Shown here: positions 56,985 through 64,000 of the stretch, piece by piece
How positions within the stretch are numbered: the first letter of the stretch is position 1
How the letters are laid out: each line of letters opens with the position of its first letter
Origin: Pseudomonas putida
Lineage (GTDB): Bacteria; Pseudomonadota; Gammaproteobacteria; Pseudomonadales; Pseudomonadaceae
DNA length: 64,000 nucleotides
Direction: 5' to 3'
Assembly: GCF_003228315.1 (NCBI RefSeq)
Contig: NZ_CP029693.1
Span: 4,639,501 to 4,703,500 of the forward strand
Translations under genes and position numbers: made by a program
The notes under the pieces: model-generated
Told to the model about the DNA's origin: nothing
Databases searched by the model: none
Seen by the model: the letters and a program-made list of their open reading frames with translations, nothing else

Positions 56985-59921
56985 ATGAGCCTTCCTTTGC
57001 TTGCTCAACTGCCCCCTGTCCTGCTGCCGTTTGTCACCCGCGCCGAGCAGTCTTTTCGCACCGCCGTCGAGGCTCTGGATGATGATCACGGCCTGTCCCA
57101 ATGGACGCCCGAGCGCTGGGCGCAATTTGCCCGCGTGACCGCCGCCAGCGACTTCGTGACCGAACAATCCGTGCGTGATCCAGTGATGCTGCTGGAGCTG
57201 GTGCGCTGCGGAGAACTGGATCGTGCCTATGCCCCTGGCGAGCTGTGCGCGCAAATCGCGGCGGTGGCCAGCGTTGCCGAAACCGATGACCTGCTGGGTC
57301 GTGCCTTGCGCCGGCAGCGCGCCCGTCACCAAGTGCGAATCATCTGGCGCGACCTCACTCGCCAGGCGGACCTGATCCAGACCTGCCGCGACCTGTCGGA
57401 CATGGCCGATGCCAGCATCGATCAGGCCTATCAATGGTTGTACACGCGGCATTGCCAGCAATTCGGCGTGCCCACCGGCCACCGCAGCGGTGAGCCCCAG
57501 CAAATGGTTGTGCTCGGCATGGGCAAGCTGGGCGCGGTGGAGCTCAATCTGTCGTCGGACATCGACCTGATCTTCGCCTACCCCGAAGGCGGCGAAACCG
57601 TCGGTGCAAAACGTCCGCTGGATAACCAGGAATTTTTCATCCGTCTCGGACAGCGCCTGATCAAGGCGCTGGACCCGATGACCGTCGACGGTTTCGTGTT
57701 CCGCGTCGACATGCGCCTGCGGCCCTATGGTTCGTCAGGCTCGCTGGTCCTGAGTTTCAACGCGCTGGAGCAGTACTACCAGGATCAGGGGCGCGACTGG
57801 GAGCGCTACGCGATGATCAAGTCGCGGGTCGTGGCCGGTGATCAGGTGGCCGGCGCGCAGTTGCAGGACATGCTGCGACCTTTCGTGTACCGGCGTTATC
57901 TGGACTTCTCGGCGATCGAAGCGCTGCGCACCATGAAGCAGCTGATCCAGCAGGAAGTGCGGCGCAAAGGCATGGCCGACAATATCAAGCTGGGCTCCGG
58001 CGGCATCCGTGAAGTGGAGTTTATCGCCCAGGCCTTCCAGCTGATTCACGGTGGTCGCGACCTGAGCCTGCAGCAACGTCCGCTGTTGAAGGTGCTGAGC
58101 ACCCTTGAAGGCCAGGGCTACCTGCCGCCGGCGGTGGTCAGCGAGCTGCGCGAAGGCTATGAATTCTTGCGTTACACCGAACACGCGATCCAAACCATTG
58201 CCGACCGCCAGACCCAGATGCTGCCCGATGGCGCCGAGGATCAGGCGCGTATTGCCTTTATGCTGGGCTTTGACGACTGGGCGGCCTTTAATGAAAAGCT
58301 GATGTTCTGGCGCGATCGCATCGCCTGGCACTTCGCTCAGGTGATCGCCGATCCCGACGAAGAGCAGGGCGCCGAGAGTGAAGTGGTGGTCGGTGGTGAG
58401 TGGCTGCCGTTGTGGGAAGAAGCCCAGGACGAAGAAGCCGCTTGCCGGCAATTGCAGGAGGGCGGGTTCCGCGATGCCCCGAAAGCACTGAAGGCGCTGG
58501 CCAACCTGCGCAGTAGCCCACAGTTGCGTGCCATGCAACGTTTGGGGCGCGAACGCCTCGATGCCTTTATTCCTCGCTTGCTGGCTCAGGCGGTTGAACA
58601 CGCCAATCCGGATCTGGTGCTGGAGCGTGTGCTGCCACTGGTGGAAGCCGTGGCGCGTCGTTCGGCTTATCTGGTGCTGCTGACCGAAAACCCCGGTGCC
58701 CTTCGACGCTTGCTGACCTTGTGTGCGGCCAGCCCGTGGATCGCTGAACAGATCACGCGTTTTCCGTTGCTGCTCGATGAATTGCTCAACGAAGGGCGAT
58801 TGTTCAAGCCACCCTTGGCGCCAGAACTGGCCGCCGAGTTGCGCGAACGACTGACGCGGATTCCCGAGGACGACCTCGAGCAGCAAATGGAAGCATTGCG
58901 CCATTTCAAGCTGGCGCATCGTCTGCGGGTCGCGGCTTCTGAAATCGCCGGTCACCTGCCGCTGATGAAAGTCAGCGACTACCTGACCTGGCTCGCCGAA
59001 GCGATTCTGGAGCAAGTGCTGGCCTTGGCCTGGCGCCAGACCGTGGCCAAGTACGGCACGCCGCTGCGCACCGACGGCACGTTGTGCGATCCCGGCTTCA
59101 TCATTGTCGGTTATGGGAAAGTCGGCGGGCTGGAACTGGGGCATGGTTCGGATCTGGATCTGGTGTTCATCCATGATGGCGACCCGCAGGCGGAAACCGA
59201 CGGACCGAAACCCATCGATGGTGCGCAATTTTTCACCCGGCTCGGGCAGCGGATCATTCACTTGCTCACGGCCCAGACCAACTCCGGCCAGCTGTATGAA
59301 GTGGATATGCGTCTGCGACCGTCCGGTGCATCGGGTCTGCTGGTGAGTTCGCTGGGCGCGTTTGCCCGTTATCAGGAAGGCGAAGCCTGGACCTGGGAGC
59401 ATCAGGCACTGGTGCGCGCGCGGGTACTGGTGGGCAGTGAAGATGTCGGCCAGGCGTTCGAGCAGGTACGGGCGGCAATCCTGGGCAAGGTTCGCGATCT
59501 GCCCAAGCTGCGCCAGGAAGTGAGTGAGATGCGCGCCAAGATGCGTGACAACCTGGGGAGCAAGGGTACGGCGGCCGGAACCGGGGCAAATGCCTTCGAC
59601 GCCGCGGCGCCGTTCGATCTCAAGCAGGACGCCGGTGGTATCGTCGATATTGAATTTATGGTGCAATACGCGGCCCTGGCGTGGTCGCAAACACACCCGC
59701 CATTGCTGCGCTGGACCGACAATATCCGCATTCTGGAAGAGCTGGAGCACGAAGGGCTGATGCCTGCCGTAGATGCCAGTCTGTTGCGTGAAGCCTATAA
59801 GGCCTACCGCTCCGCCGCCCACCGGCAGGCCTTGCAGAAGGACCCGGGGGTGATACCGGGCGATCAGTTTGCGGACGAACGGCGACAGGTCATGCGGATC
59901 TGGCGCGAGCTGGGGTTGTAG
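56985..59921 (+). CDS. glnE: Bifunctional glutamine synthetase adenylyltransferase / deadenylyltransferase
   Basis: A 978-residue enzyme that adds or removes AMP on glutamine synthetase in response to nitrogen signals through PII. Two nucleotidyltransferase halves are present: GMGKLGAVELNLSSDIDLIFAY (about residue 180) and GYGKVGGLELGHGSDLDLVFIH (about 710), each with the DXD metal residues (SDIDL and SDLDL). An AAGGA site precedes the ATG. The last codons run into a REPIN: the TAG stop lies in the first bases of the arm. Confidence 0.97.
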   Translation: MSLPLLAQLPPVLLPFVTRAEQSFRTAVEALDDDHGLSQWTPERWAQFARVTAASDFVTEQSVRDPVMLLELVRCGELDRAYAPGELCAQIAAVASVAETDDLLGRALRRQRARHQVRIIWRDLTRQADLIQTCRDLSDMADASIDQAYQWLYTRHCQQFGVPTGHRSGEPQQMVVLGMGKLGAVELNLSSDIDLIFAYPEGGETVGAKRPLDNQEFFIRLGQRLIKALDPMTVDGFVFRVDMRLRPYGSSGSLVLSFNALEQYYQDQGRDWERYAMIKSRVVAGDQVAGAQLQDMLRPFVYRRYLDFSAIEALRTMKQLIQQEVRRKGMADNIKLGSGGIREVEFIAQAFQLIHGGRDLSLQQRPLLKVLSTLEGQGYLPPAVVSELREGYEFLRYTEHAIQTIADRQTQMLPDGAEDQARIAFMLGFDDWAAFNEKLMFWRDRIAWHFAQVIADPDEEQGAESEVVVGGEWLPLWEEAQDEEAACRQLQEGGFRDAPKALKALANLRSSPQLRAMQRLGRERLDAFIPRLLAQAVEHANPDLVLERVLPLVEAVARRSAYLVLLTENPGALRRLLTLCAASPWIAEQITRFPLLLDELLNEGRLFKPPLAPELAAELRERLTRIPEDDLEQQMEALRHFKLAHRLRVAASEIAGHLPLMKVSDYLTWLAEAILEQVLALAWRQTVAKYGTPLRTDGTLCDPGFIIVGYGKVGGLELGHGSDLDLVFIHDGDPQAETDGPKPIDGAQFFTRLGQRIIHLLTAQTNSGQLYEVDMRLRPSGASGLLVSSLGAFARYQEGEAWTWEHQALVRARVLVGSEDVGQAFEQVRAAILGKVRDLPKLRQEVSEMRAKMRDNLGSKGTAAGTGANAFDAAAPFDLKQDAGGIVDIEFMVQYAALAWSQTHPPLLRWTDNIRILEELEHEGLMPAVDASLLREAYKAYRSAAHRQALQKDPGVIPGDQFADERRQVMRIWRELGL

Positions 59922-60016
59922 GAGCGAGCATGCTCGCGATGGTCGGTAACGATTACTCGGCTAATCTGATACCCCGCGGCGCTCTCAGGTTCATCGCGAG
60001 CATGCTCGCTCCTACA
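59917..60016. repeat. REPIN, about 100 bp, supplying the glnE stop codon
   Basis: Both arms carry the variant core GCGAGCATGCTCGC. The first arm begins TGTAGGAGC, and its TAG at 59919-59921 is the glnE stop. The interior starts CGCGATGGTCGGTAACGATT, related to the 100 bp class. Confidence 0.9.
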
Positions 60017-60039
60017 GGTGTTTTGTAGAATTATCGAGG

Positions 60040-60061
60040 CGGGGAGGCGTATGCCTCCCCG
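60040..60061 (+). other. Perfect hairpin just upstream of waaF
   Basis: CGGGGAGGC and GCCTCCCCG form a 9 bp stem with a GTAT loop, ending 19 bases before the waaF ATG. It lacks a U-run, so it could be a 5' leader structure or a weak transcription barrier. Confidence 0.5.
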
Positions 60062-60080
60062 GTTCGTTTATGGAAGCCAC

Positions 60081-61115
60081 ATGAATATTCTGATCGTTGG
60101 GCCCAGTTGGGTCGGTGACATGGTGATGGCGCAGACACTGTTCCAGTGCCTCAAGCAGCGCCACCCGCAATGCGAAATCGACGTGCTGGCTCCCGAGTGG
60201 AGCCGGCCGATTCTTGAGCGCATGCCCGAAGTCCGCCAGGCCTTGAGCTTTCCGCTCGGCCACGGCGTGCTGGAACTGGCCACGCGCCGGCGCATCGGCA
60301 AATCCCTGGCCGGCCGGTACGACCAGGCGATCCTGCTGCCCAATTCCCTGAAGTCGGCGCTGGTACCGTTTTTCGCCGGCATCCCCAAGCGCACCGGCTG
60401 GCGTGGCGAGTTCCGCTACGGCCTGCTCAACGATGTGCGCACGCTGGATAAGGAACGCTACCCGCTGATGATCGAGCGTTTCATGGCCCTGGCCTACGAG
60501 CCTGGCGTGGAATTGCCCAAGCCATACCCGCGCCCGAGCCTGCGGATCGATCCGGAGACCCGCGAAGCGGCGCTGGCCAAGTTCGGTCTGGAACTCGATC
60601 GGCCGGTGTTGGCGCTGTGCCCCGGCGCCGAATTCGGCGAGTCCAAGCGCTGGCCGTCCGAGCACTACGCCAAGGTCGCCGAGGCGAAGATCCGCGAAGG
60701 CTGGCAAGTCTGGCTGTTCGGTTCGAAAAACGATCATGCCGTGGGCGAAGACATTCGCTCGCGCTTGATCCCCGGCTTGCGTGAAGAGTCGGTCAACCTC
60801 AGTGGCGGTACCTCGCTGGCCGAGGCGATTGACCTGCTGTCCTGCGCCGACTCGGTAGTGTCCAACGACTCCGGCCTGATGCACGTTGCCGCCGCGCTGA
60901 GCCGTCCGCTGGTGGCGGTCTACGGTTCGACCTCGCCGGGTTTCACGCCGCCGCTGGCCGAGCATGTCGAGATCGTGCGCCTGGGCATCGAATGCAGCCC
61001 TTGCTTCGATCGCACCTGCCGATTCGGTCATTACAACTGCCTGCGCCAGCTGATGCCGCAAGCGGTGAACGAAGCCTTGCAGCGTTTGCAGGGCACTGTG
61101 GTCGAGGTTCAATAG
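60081..61115 (+). CDS. waaF: ADP-heptose:LPS heptosyltransferase II
   Basis: A 344-residue GT9 enzyme that adds the second heptose to the LPS inner core. MNILIVGPSWVGDMVMAQTLFQCLKQ is the nucleotide-sugar loop, CPGAEFGESKRWPSEHYAKVAEA and SNDSGLMHVAAALSRPLVAVYGSTSPGFTPP the ADP-heptose site. ATG 60081 gives the family N-terminus. It is the first of four LPS core genes, each with tight spacing or overlap. Confidence 0.96.
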   Translation: MNILIVGPSWVGDMVMAQTLFQCLKQRHPQCEIDVLAPEWSRPILERMPEVRQALSFPLGHGVLELATRRRIGKSLAGRYDQAILLPNSLKSALVPFFAGIPKRTGWRGEFRYGLLNDVRTLDKERYPLMIERFMALAYEPGVELPKPYPRPSLRIDPETREAALAKFGLELDRPVLALCPGAEFGESKRWPSEHYAKVAEAKIREGWQVWLFGSKNDHAVGEDIRSRLIPGLREESVNLSGGTSLAEAIDLLSCADSVVSNDSGLMHVAAALSRPLVAVYGSTSPGFTPPLAEHVEIVRLGIECSPCFDRTCRFGHYNCLRQLMPQAVNEALQRLQGTVVEVQ

Positions 61116-61116
61116 T

Positions 61117-62178
61117 TTGCGGGTACTGCTGATCAAGACTTCATCGCTGGGCGACGTGATTCATGCGTTGCCGGCGTTGACCGACGCGGCGCGGGCAATT
61201 CCCGGCATCACCTTCGACTGGGTGGTGGAAGAAGGCTTCGCCGAAATCCCTACCTGGCACCCTGCCGTGGGCAAGGTGATTCCGGTGGCGATCCGCCGCT
61301 GGCGCAAGAACATCTGGCAAACCATCAAAAGCGGCGAGTGGAAGCGCTTCAAGCAAAGCCTTCGTGCCACGAAATACGATCTGGTCATCGATGCCCAGGG
61401 CTTGCTCAAAAGCGCCTTGTTGACGCGTTACGTCAAGGCCCCGGTTGCCGGATTGGACAAGGATTCCGCCCGTGAACCGATTGCCGCGCGATTCTATTCC
61501 CGTCGCCTGGCCGTGGCCCGTGGGCAGCACGCGGTGGAACGGGTGCGTCAGCTGTTTGCCGTGGCGCTGGGGTATGACTTGCCCAAGGGCCTGGGCGACT
61601 ACGGCCTGAGCGTCGAGCGCCTGGTGGAGTTGCCGCGCAAGAATCCGTACGTGCTGTTCCTGCACGGCACCACCTGGGACACCAAGCACTGGCCCGAAGC
61701 CTATTGGCGCGAACTGGCCGAGCGCGTGGGTTATCTGGGGGTCGGGGTGAAGCTGCCATGGGGCAATGCGGTCGAGAAGGCCCGCGCCGAGCGTATTGCC
61801 AAGGGCATGCAACACGTCGAAGTGCTGCCGAAGCTGAATCTGGCCGGTGTCGGCAAGGTGCTGGCTGGCGCCGCAGCCTGCGTGGCGGTGGACACCGGCC
61901 TCGGCCATCTGGCCGCCGCGCTGGACGTGCCGACGCTGTCGCTGTTCGGTCCGACCAATCCCGGCCTGACCGGTGCCTATGGCAAGTCGCAGATTCACCT
62001 GGCCAGCGATTTCCCCTGCGCGCCCTGCCTGCAAAAGAAATGCACCTATCAACCGACGCCTGAAGATACCCGTCGGTTTGACCTCAAGCGCGAGTGGCCC
62101 CTGTGCTTCACCCGCCTGAATCCCGAGCGTGTCGCGACCCGACTGAGCACGTTGTTACTGGCTGAGGAGCTGCGCTGA
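61117..62178 (+). CDS. waaC: ADP-heptose:LPS heptosyltransferase I
   Basis: A 353-residue GT9 enzyme that attaches the first heptose to Kdo. MRVLLIKTSSLGDVIHALPALTDA is the N-terminal loop, and GVGKVLAGAAACVAVDTGLGHLAAALDVPTLSLFGPTNPGLTG the donor site. The start is TTG, 1 base after the waaF stop. Its stop overlaps waaG as TGATG, so the pair is probably translated together. Confidence 0.95.
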   Translation: MRVLLIKTSSLGDVIHALPALTDAARAIPGITFDWVVEEGFAEIPTWHPAVGKVIPVAIRRWRKNIWQTIKSGEWKRFKQSLRATKYDLVIDAQGLLKSALLTRYVKAPVAGLDKDSAREPIAARFYSRRLAVARGQHAVERVRQLFAVALGYDLPKGLGDYGLSVERLVELPRKNPYVLFLHGTTWDTKHWPEAYWRELAERVGYLGVGVKLPWGNAVEKARAERIAKGMQHVEVLPKLNLAGVGKVLAGAAACVAVDTGLGHLAAALDVPTLSLFGPTNPGLTGAYGKSQIHLASDFPCAPCLQKKCTYQPTPEDTRRFDLKREWPLCFTRLNPERVATRLSTLLLAEELR

Positions 62179-63299
62179 TGCAATTGGCATTCGTCCTTTA
62201 TAAGTATTTCCCCTTTGGCGGCTTGCAGCGCGATTTCATGCGAATCGCCCTGGAGTGCCAGAAGCGCGGGCACCAGATTCGTGTCTACACCTTGATCTGG
62301 GAAGGCGACGTGCCGCCGGGTTTCGAGGTGCTGGTGGCGCCGGTCAAGGCATTCTTCAACCATCGACGCAATGAAAAGCTCAGCGAGTGGATGGAAGCGG
62401 ACCTGGCCAAACGCCCGGTCGACCGCCTGATCGGCTTCAACAAGATGCCGGGGCTGGACGTCTATTACGCCGCCGACGGCTGCTTCGAGGACAAGGCGCA
62501 AAACCTGCGCAATTCGCTCTACCGCCGCTGGGGTCGCTATCGCCACTTCGCCGAGTACGAGCGGGCGGTGTTCGCCAGGGACGCCAAGACCGAAGTGCTG
62601 ATGATTTCCGAAGTGCAGCAGCCACTGTTCATCAAGCACTACGACACGCCTGTCGAGCGCTTCCATTTGCTGCCGCCGGGTATCGCCCAGGACCGGCGTC
62701 GACCGGCGGATGCGGACGAGATCCGTGCCGGGTTTCGTGCCGAATTCAACCTCAAGGACGATGAGCTGCTATTGGTGCAGATCGGCTCCGGATTCAAGAC
62801 AAAGGGCGTGGATCGCAGCCTGAAGGCGCTTGCGGCCTTGCCCGCCGACCTGAAGAAGCGCACCCGGCTGTTTGTAATCGGCCAGGATGACCCCAAATTG
62901 TTCCAGATGCAGAGCGCCACACTGGGGCTGGGCGATAACGTGACCTTCCTCAAGGGACGCAGCGATATTCCGCGTTTCCTGCTTGGTGCCGATCTGTTGA
63001 TCCACCCGGCGTACAACGAAAATACCGGCACCGTGCTGCTTGAAGCGCTGGTGGCCGGTTTGCCGGTGCTGGTCAGCGCCGTTTGCGGTTACGCCCATTA
63101 CATTGCCGAGGCCGATGCCGGCCTGGTGCTGGACGAACCGTTCGATCAGGCGCAACTGACGCAGTACCTGACCGGCATGTTGAACGACGCACACGCGAGG
63201 GCGGCCTGGAGCCGCAACGGTCTGGCCTATGCCGAGACGGCCGACCTCTACAGCATGCCGCAGCACGCGGCTGATGTGATTCTGGCGGAGCACGCTTAA
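62178..63299 (+). CDS. waaG: LPS core glucosyltransferase WaaG (GT4)
   Basis: A 373-residue GT4 enzyme that adds the first outer-core hexose to heptose II. MQLAFVLYKYFPFGGLQRDFMRIALECQKRGH is the acceptor loop, LLVQIGSGFKTKGVDRSLKALAAL and HPAYNENTGTVLLEALVAGLPVLVSAVCGY the donor site with the EX7E pattern. It overlaps waaC by 1 base and is followed by waaP at once. Confidence 0.95.
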   Translation: MQLAFVLYKYFPFGGLQRDFMRIALECQKRGHQIRVYTLIWEGDVPPGFEVLVAPVKAFFNHRRNEKLSEWMEADLAKRPVDRLIGFNKMPGLDVYYAADGCFEDKAQNLRNSLYRRWGRYRHFAEYERAVFARDAKTEVLMISEVQQPLFIKHYDTPVERFHLLPPGIAQDRRRPADADEIRAGFRAEFNLKDDELLLVQIGSGFKTKGVDRSLKALAALPADLKKRTRLFVIGQDDPKLFQMQSATLGLGDNVTFLKGRSDIPRFLLGADLLIHPAYNENTGTVLLEALVAGLPVLVSAVCGYAHYIAEADAGLVLDEPFDQAQLTQYLTGMLNDAHARAAWSRNGLAYAETADLYSMPQHAADVILAEHA

Positions 63300-64000
63300 A
63301 TGAAGTTGATGCTGGCTGAACCGTTCAAGAGCCTTTGGGCTGGGCGCGATGCGTTCACCGAAGTCGAAGGCTTGCAGGGCGAGGTTTATCGGGAGCTGGA
63401 AGCGCGTCGGACCTTGCGCACTGAAGTGAACGGCAACGGTTTCTTTGTGAAGATCCACCGTGGCATTGGCTGGGGCGAGATCTTCAAGAACCTGCTCACC
63501 GCCAAGCTGCCGGTGCTCGGCGCGGGTCAGGAATGGAAGGCCATCCAGCGCTTGCAGGAAGTCGGCGTACCGACCATGACCGCCGTCGCTTACGGCGAAA
63601 AGGGCAGCAATCCGGCGGACCAGCATTCGTTCATCGTCACTGAAGAGCTGGCGCCGACCGTCAGCCTCGAAGACTTCAGTATCAACTGGGTCAAGCAGCC
63701 ACCGGAGCCCCGGCTCAAGCGCGCGCTGATCGCCGAAGTGGCTCGCATGACCGGCATGATGCACCGCGCCGGGGTCAACCACCGCGACTGCTACATCTGC
63801 CACTTTCTGCTGCACACCGACAAACCGGTGACGGCTGATGACTTCAAGCTTTCGGTGATCGATCTGCACCGCGCCCAGACCCGCCCGGCCATCACCTCGC
63901 GCTGGCGCAACAAGGATCTGGCGGCGCTGTATTTTTCGGCCCTGGATATCGGCCTGACTCGTCGCGACAAACTGCGCTTTCTCAAAGGCTACTTCCAGCA
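63300..64000 (+). CDS. waaP: LPS core heptose(I) kinase (3' end outside window)
   Basis: The ATG directly follows the waaG stop (TAA then ATG). About 233 residues are visible before the window ends. HRDCYICHFLLH is the kinase catalytic loop, SVIDLHRAQ the metal-binding DLH motif, and VNGNGFFVKIHRGIGWGEIFKNLL the N-lobe lysine region. It phosphorylates heptose I, which is essential for outer membrane stability in P. aeruginosa. Identity is firm; the rest of the gene lies beyond the edge. Confidence 0.95.
   Translation, partial: MKLMLAEPFKSLWAGRDAFTEVEGLQGEVYRELEARRTLRTEVNGNGFFVKIHRGIGWGEIFKNLLTAKLPVLGAGQEWKAIQRLQEVGVPTMTAVAYGEKGSNPADQHSFIVTEELAPTVSLEDFSINWVKQPPEPRLKRALIAEVARMTGMMHRAGVNHRDCYICHFLLHTDKPVTADDFKLSVIDLHRAQTRPAITSRWRNKDLAALYFSALDIGLTRRDKLRFLKGYFQ

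Overview
The window is chromosomal DNA from a Pseudomonas of the fluorescens group. This is inferred from the gene content and order (gltBD-hemE, putA/putP, aceEF-glnE, waaFCGP), the high GC content with heavy use of GC-ending codons, and the many REP/REPIN elements with GAGCGAGCCTGCTCGCGA arms. No rRNA, tRNA, CRISPR array, prophage, insertion sequence or REP-associated transposase was found.

Layout. 1-3557: end of gltB and all of gltD (glutamate synthase). 3798-4865: hemE. 4994-7290: divergent MFS exporter and LysR regulator. 7551-7999: a strongly structured, apparently pseudoknotted leader followed by a 74-codon DUF3077 gene. 8334-26673: a leftward aryl polyene (APE) pigment operon of 20 genes, nearly all coupled by 4-25 base overlaps. 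27029-29233: lone ParA ATPase, trxC, and a higBA toxin-antitoxin pair. 29240-35883: selO, an MscK-type mechanosensitive channel and an NhaP2-type antiporter. 36271-38838: ZapB-like and ZapA-like small genes ahead of a chemoreceptor. 38890-40692: acyl-CoA dehydrogenase. 40948-46848: divergent putA and putP sharing a 462 bp control region. 47121-51610: rlmJ, msrA and a GGDEF/EAL protein. 51979-56600: aceEF (pyruvate dehydrogenase E1 and E2). 56985-59921: glnE. 60081-64000: waaF, waaC, waaG and the start of waaP (LPS inner core).

The APE operon holds a full type II polyketide set: two ketosynthases, a ketosynthase-like partner, ketoreductase, two dehydratase domains, two acyl carrier proteins and an aryl-ACP ligase. 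It also has an ammonia lyase for the aryl head group, a thioesterase, two acyltransferases and a glycosyltransferase for lipid attachment, and an export set (RND/MMPL-type exporter, LolA-like carrier, lipoprotein, membrane proteins). Notable points are the ligase-dehydratase fusion, a separate glycosyltransferase and acyltransferase, and a flavoenzyme carrying the flavin-halogenase WxWxIP motif. REPINs sit inside the reading frames of two of its exported proteins.

The strongest candidates for something undescribed are the pseudoknotted leader before the DUF3077 gene, the REPIN that forms part of the signal peptide of the APE LolA-like protein, a hairpin that overlaps the selO ribosome binding site, and the ZapA/ZapB-like pair linked to a chemoreceptor. 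All functional statements rest on reading motifs by eye and on family knowledge; no database search was run.
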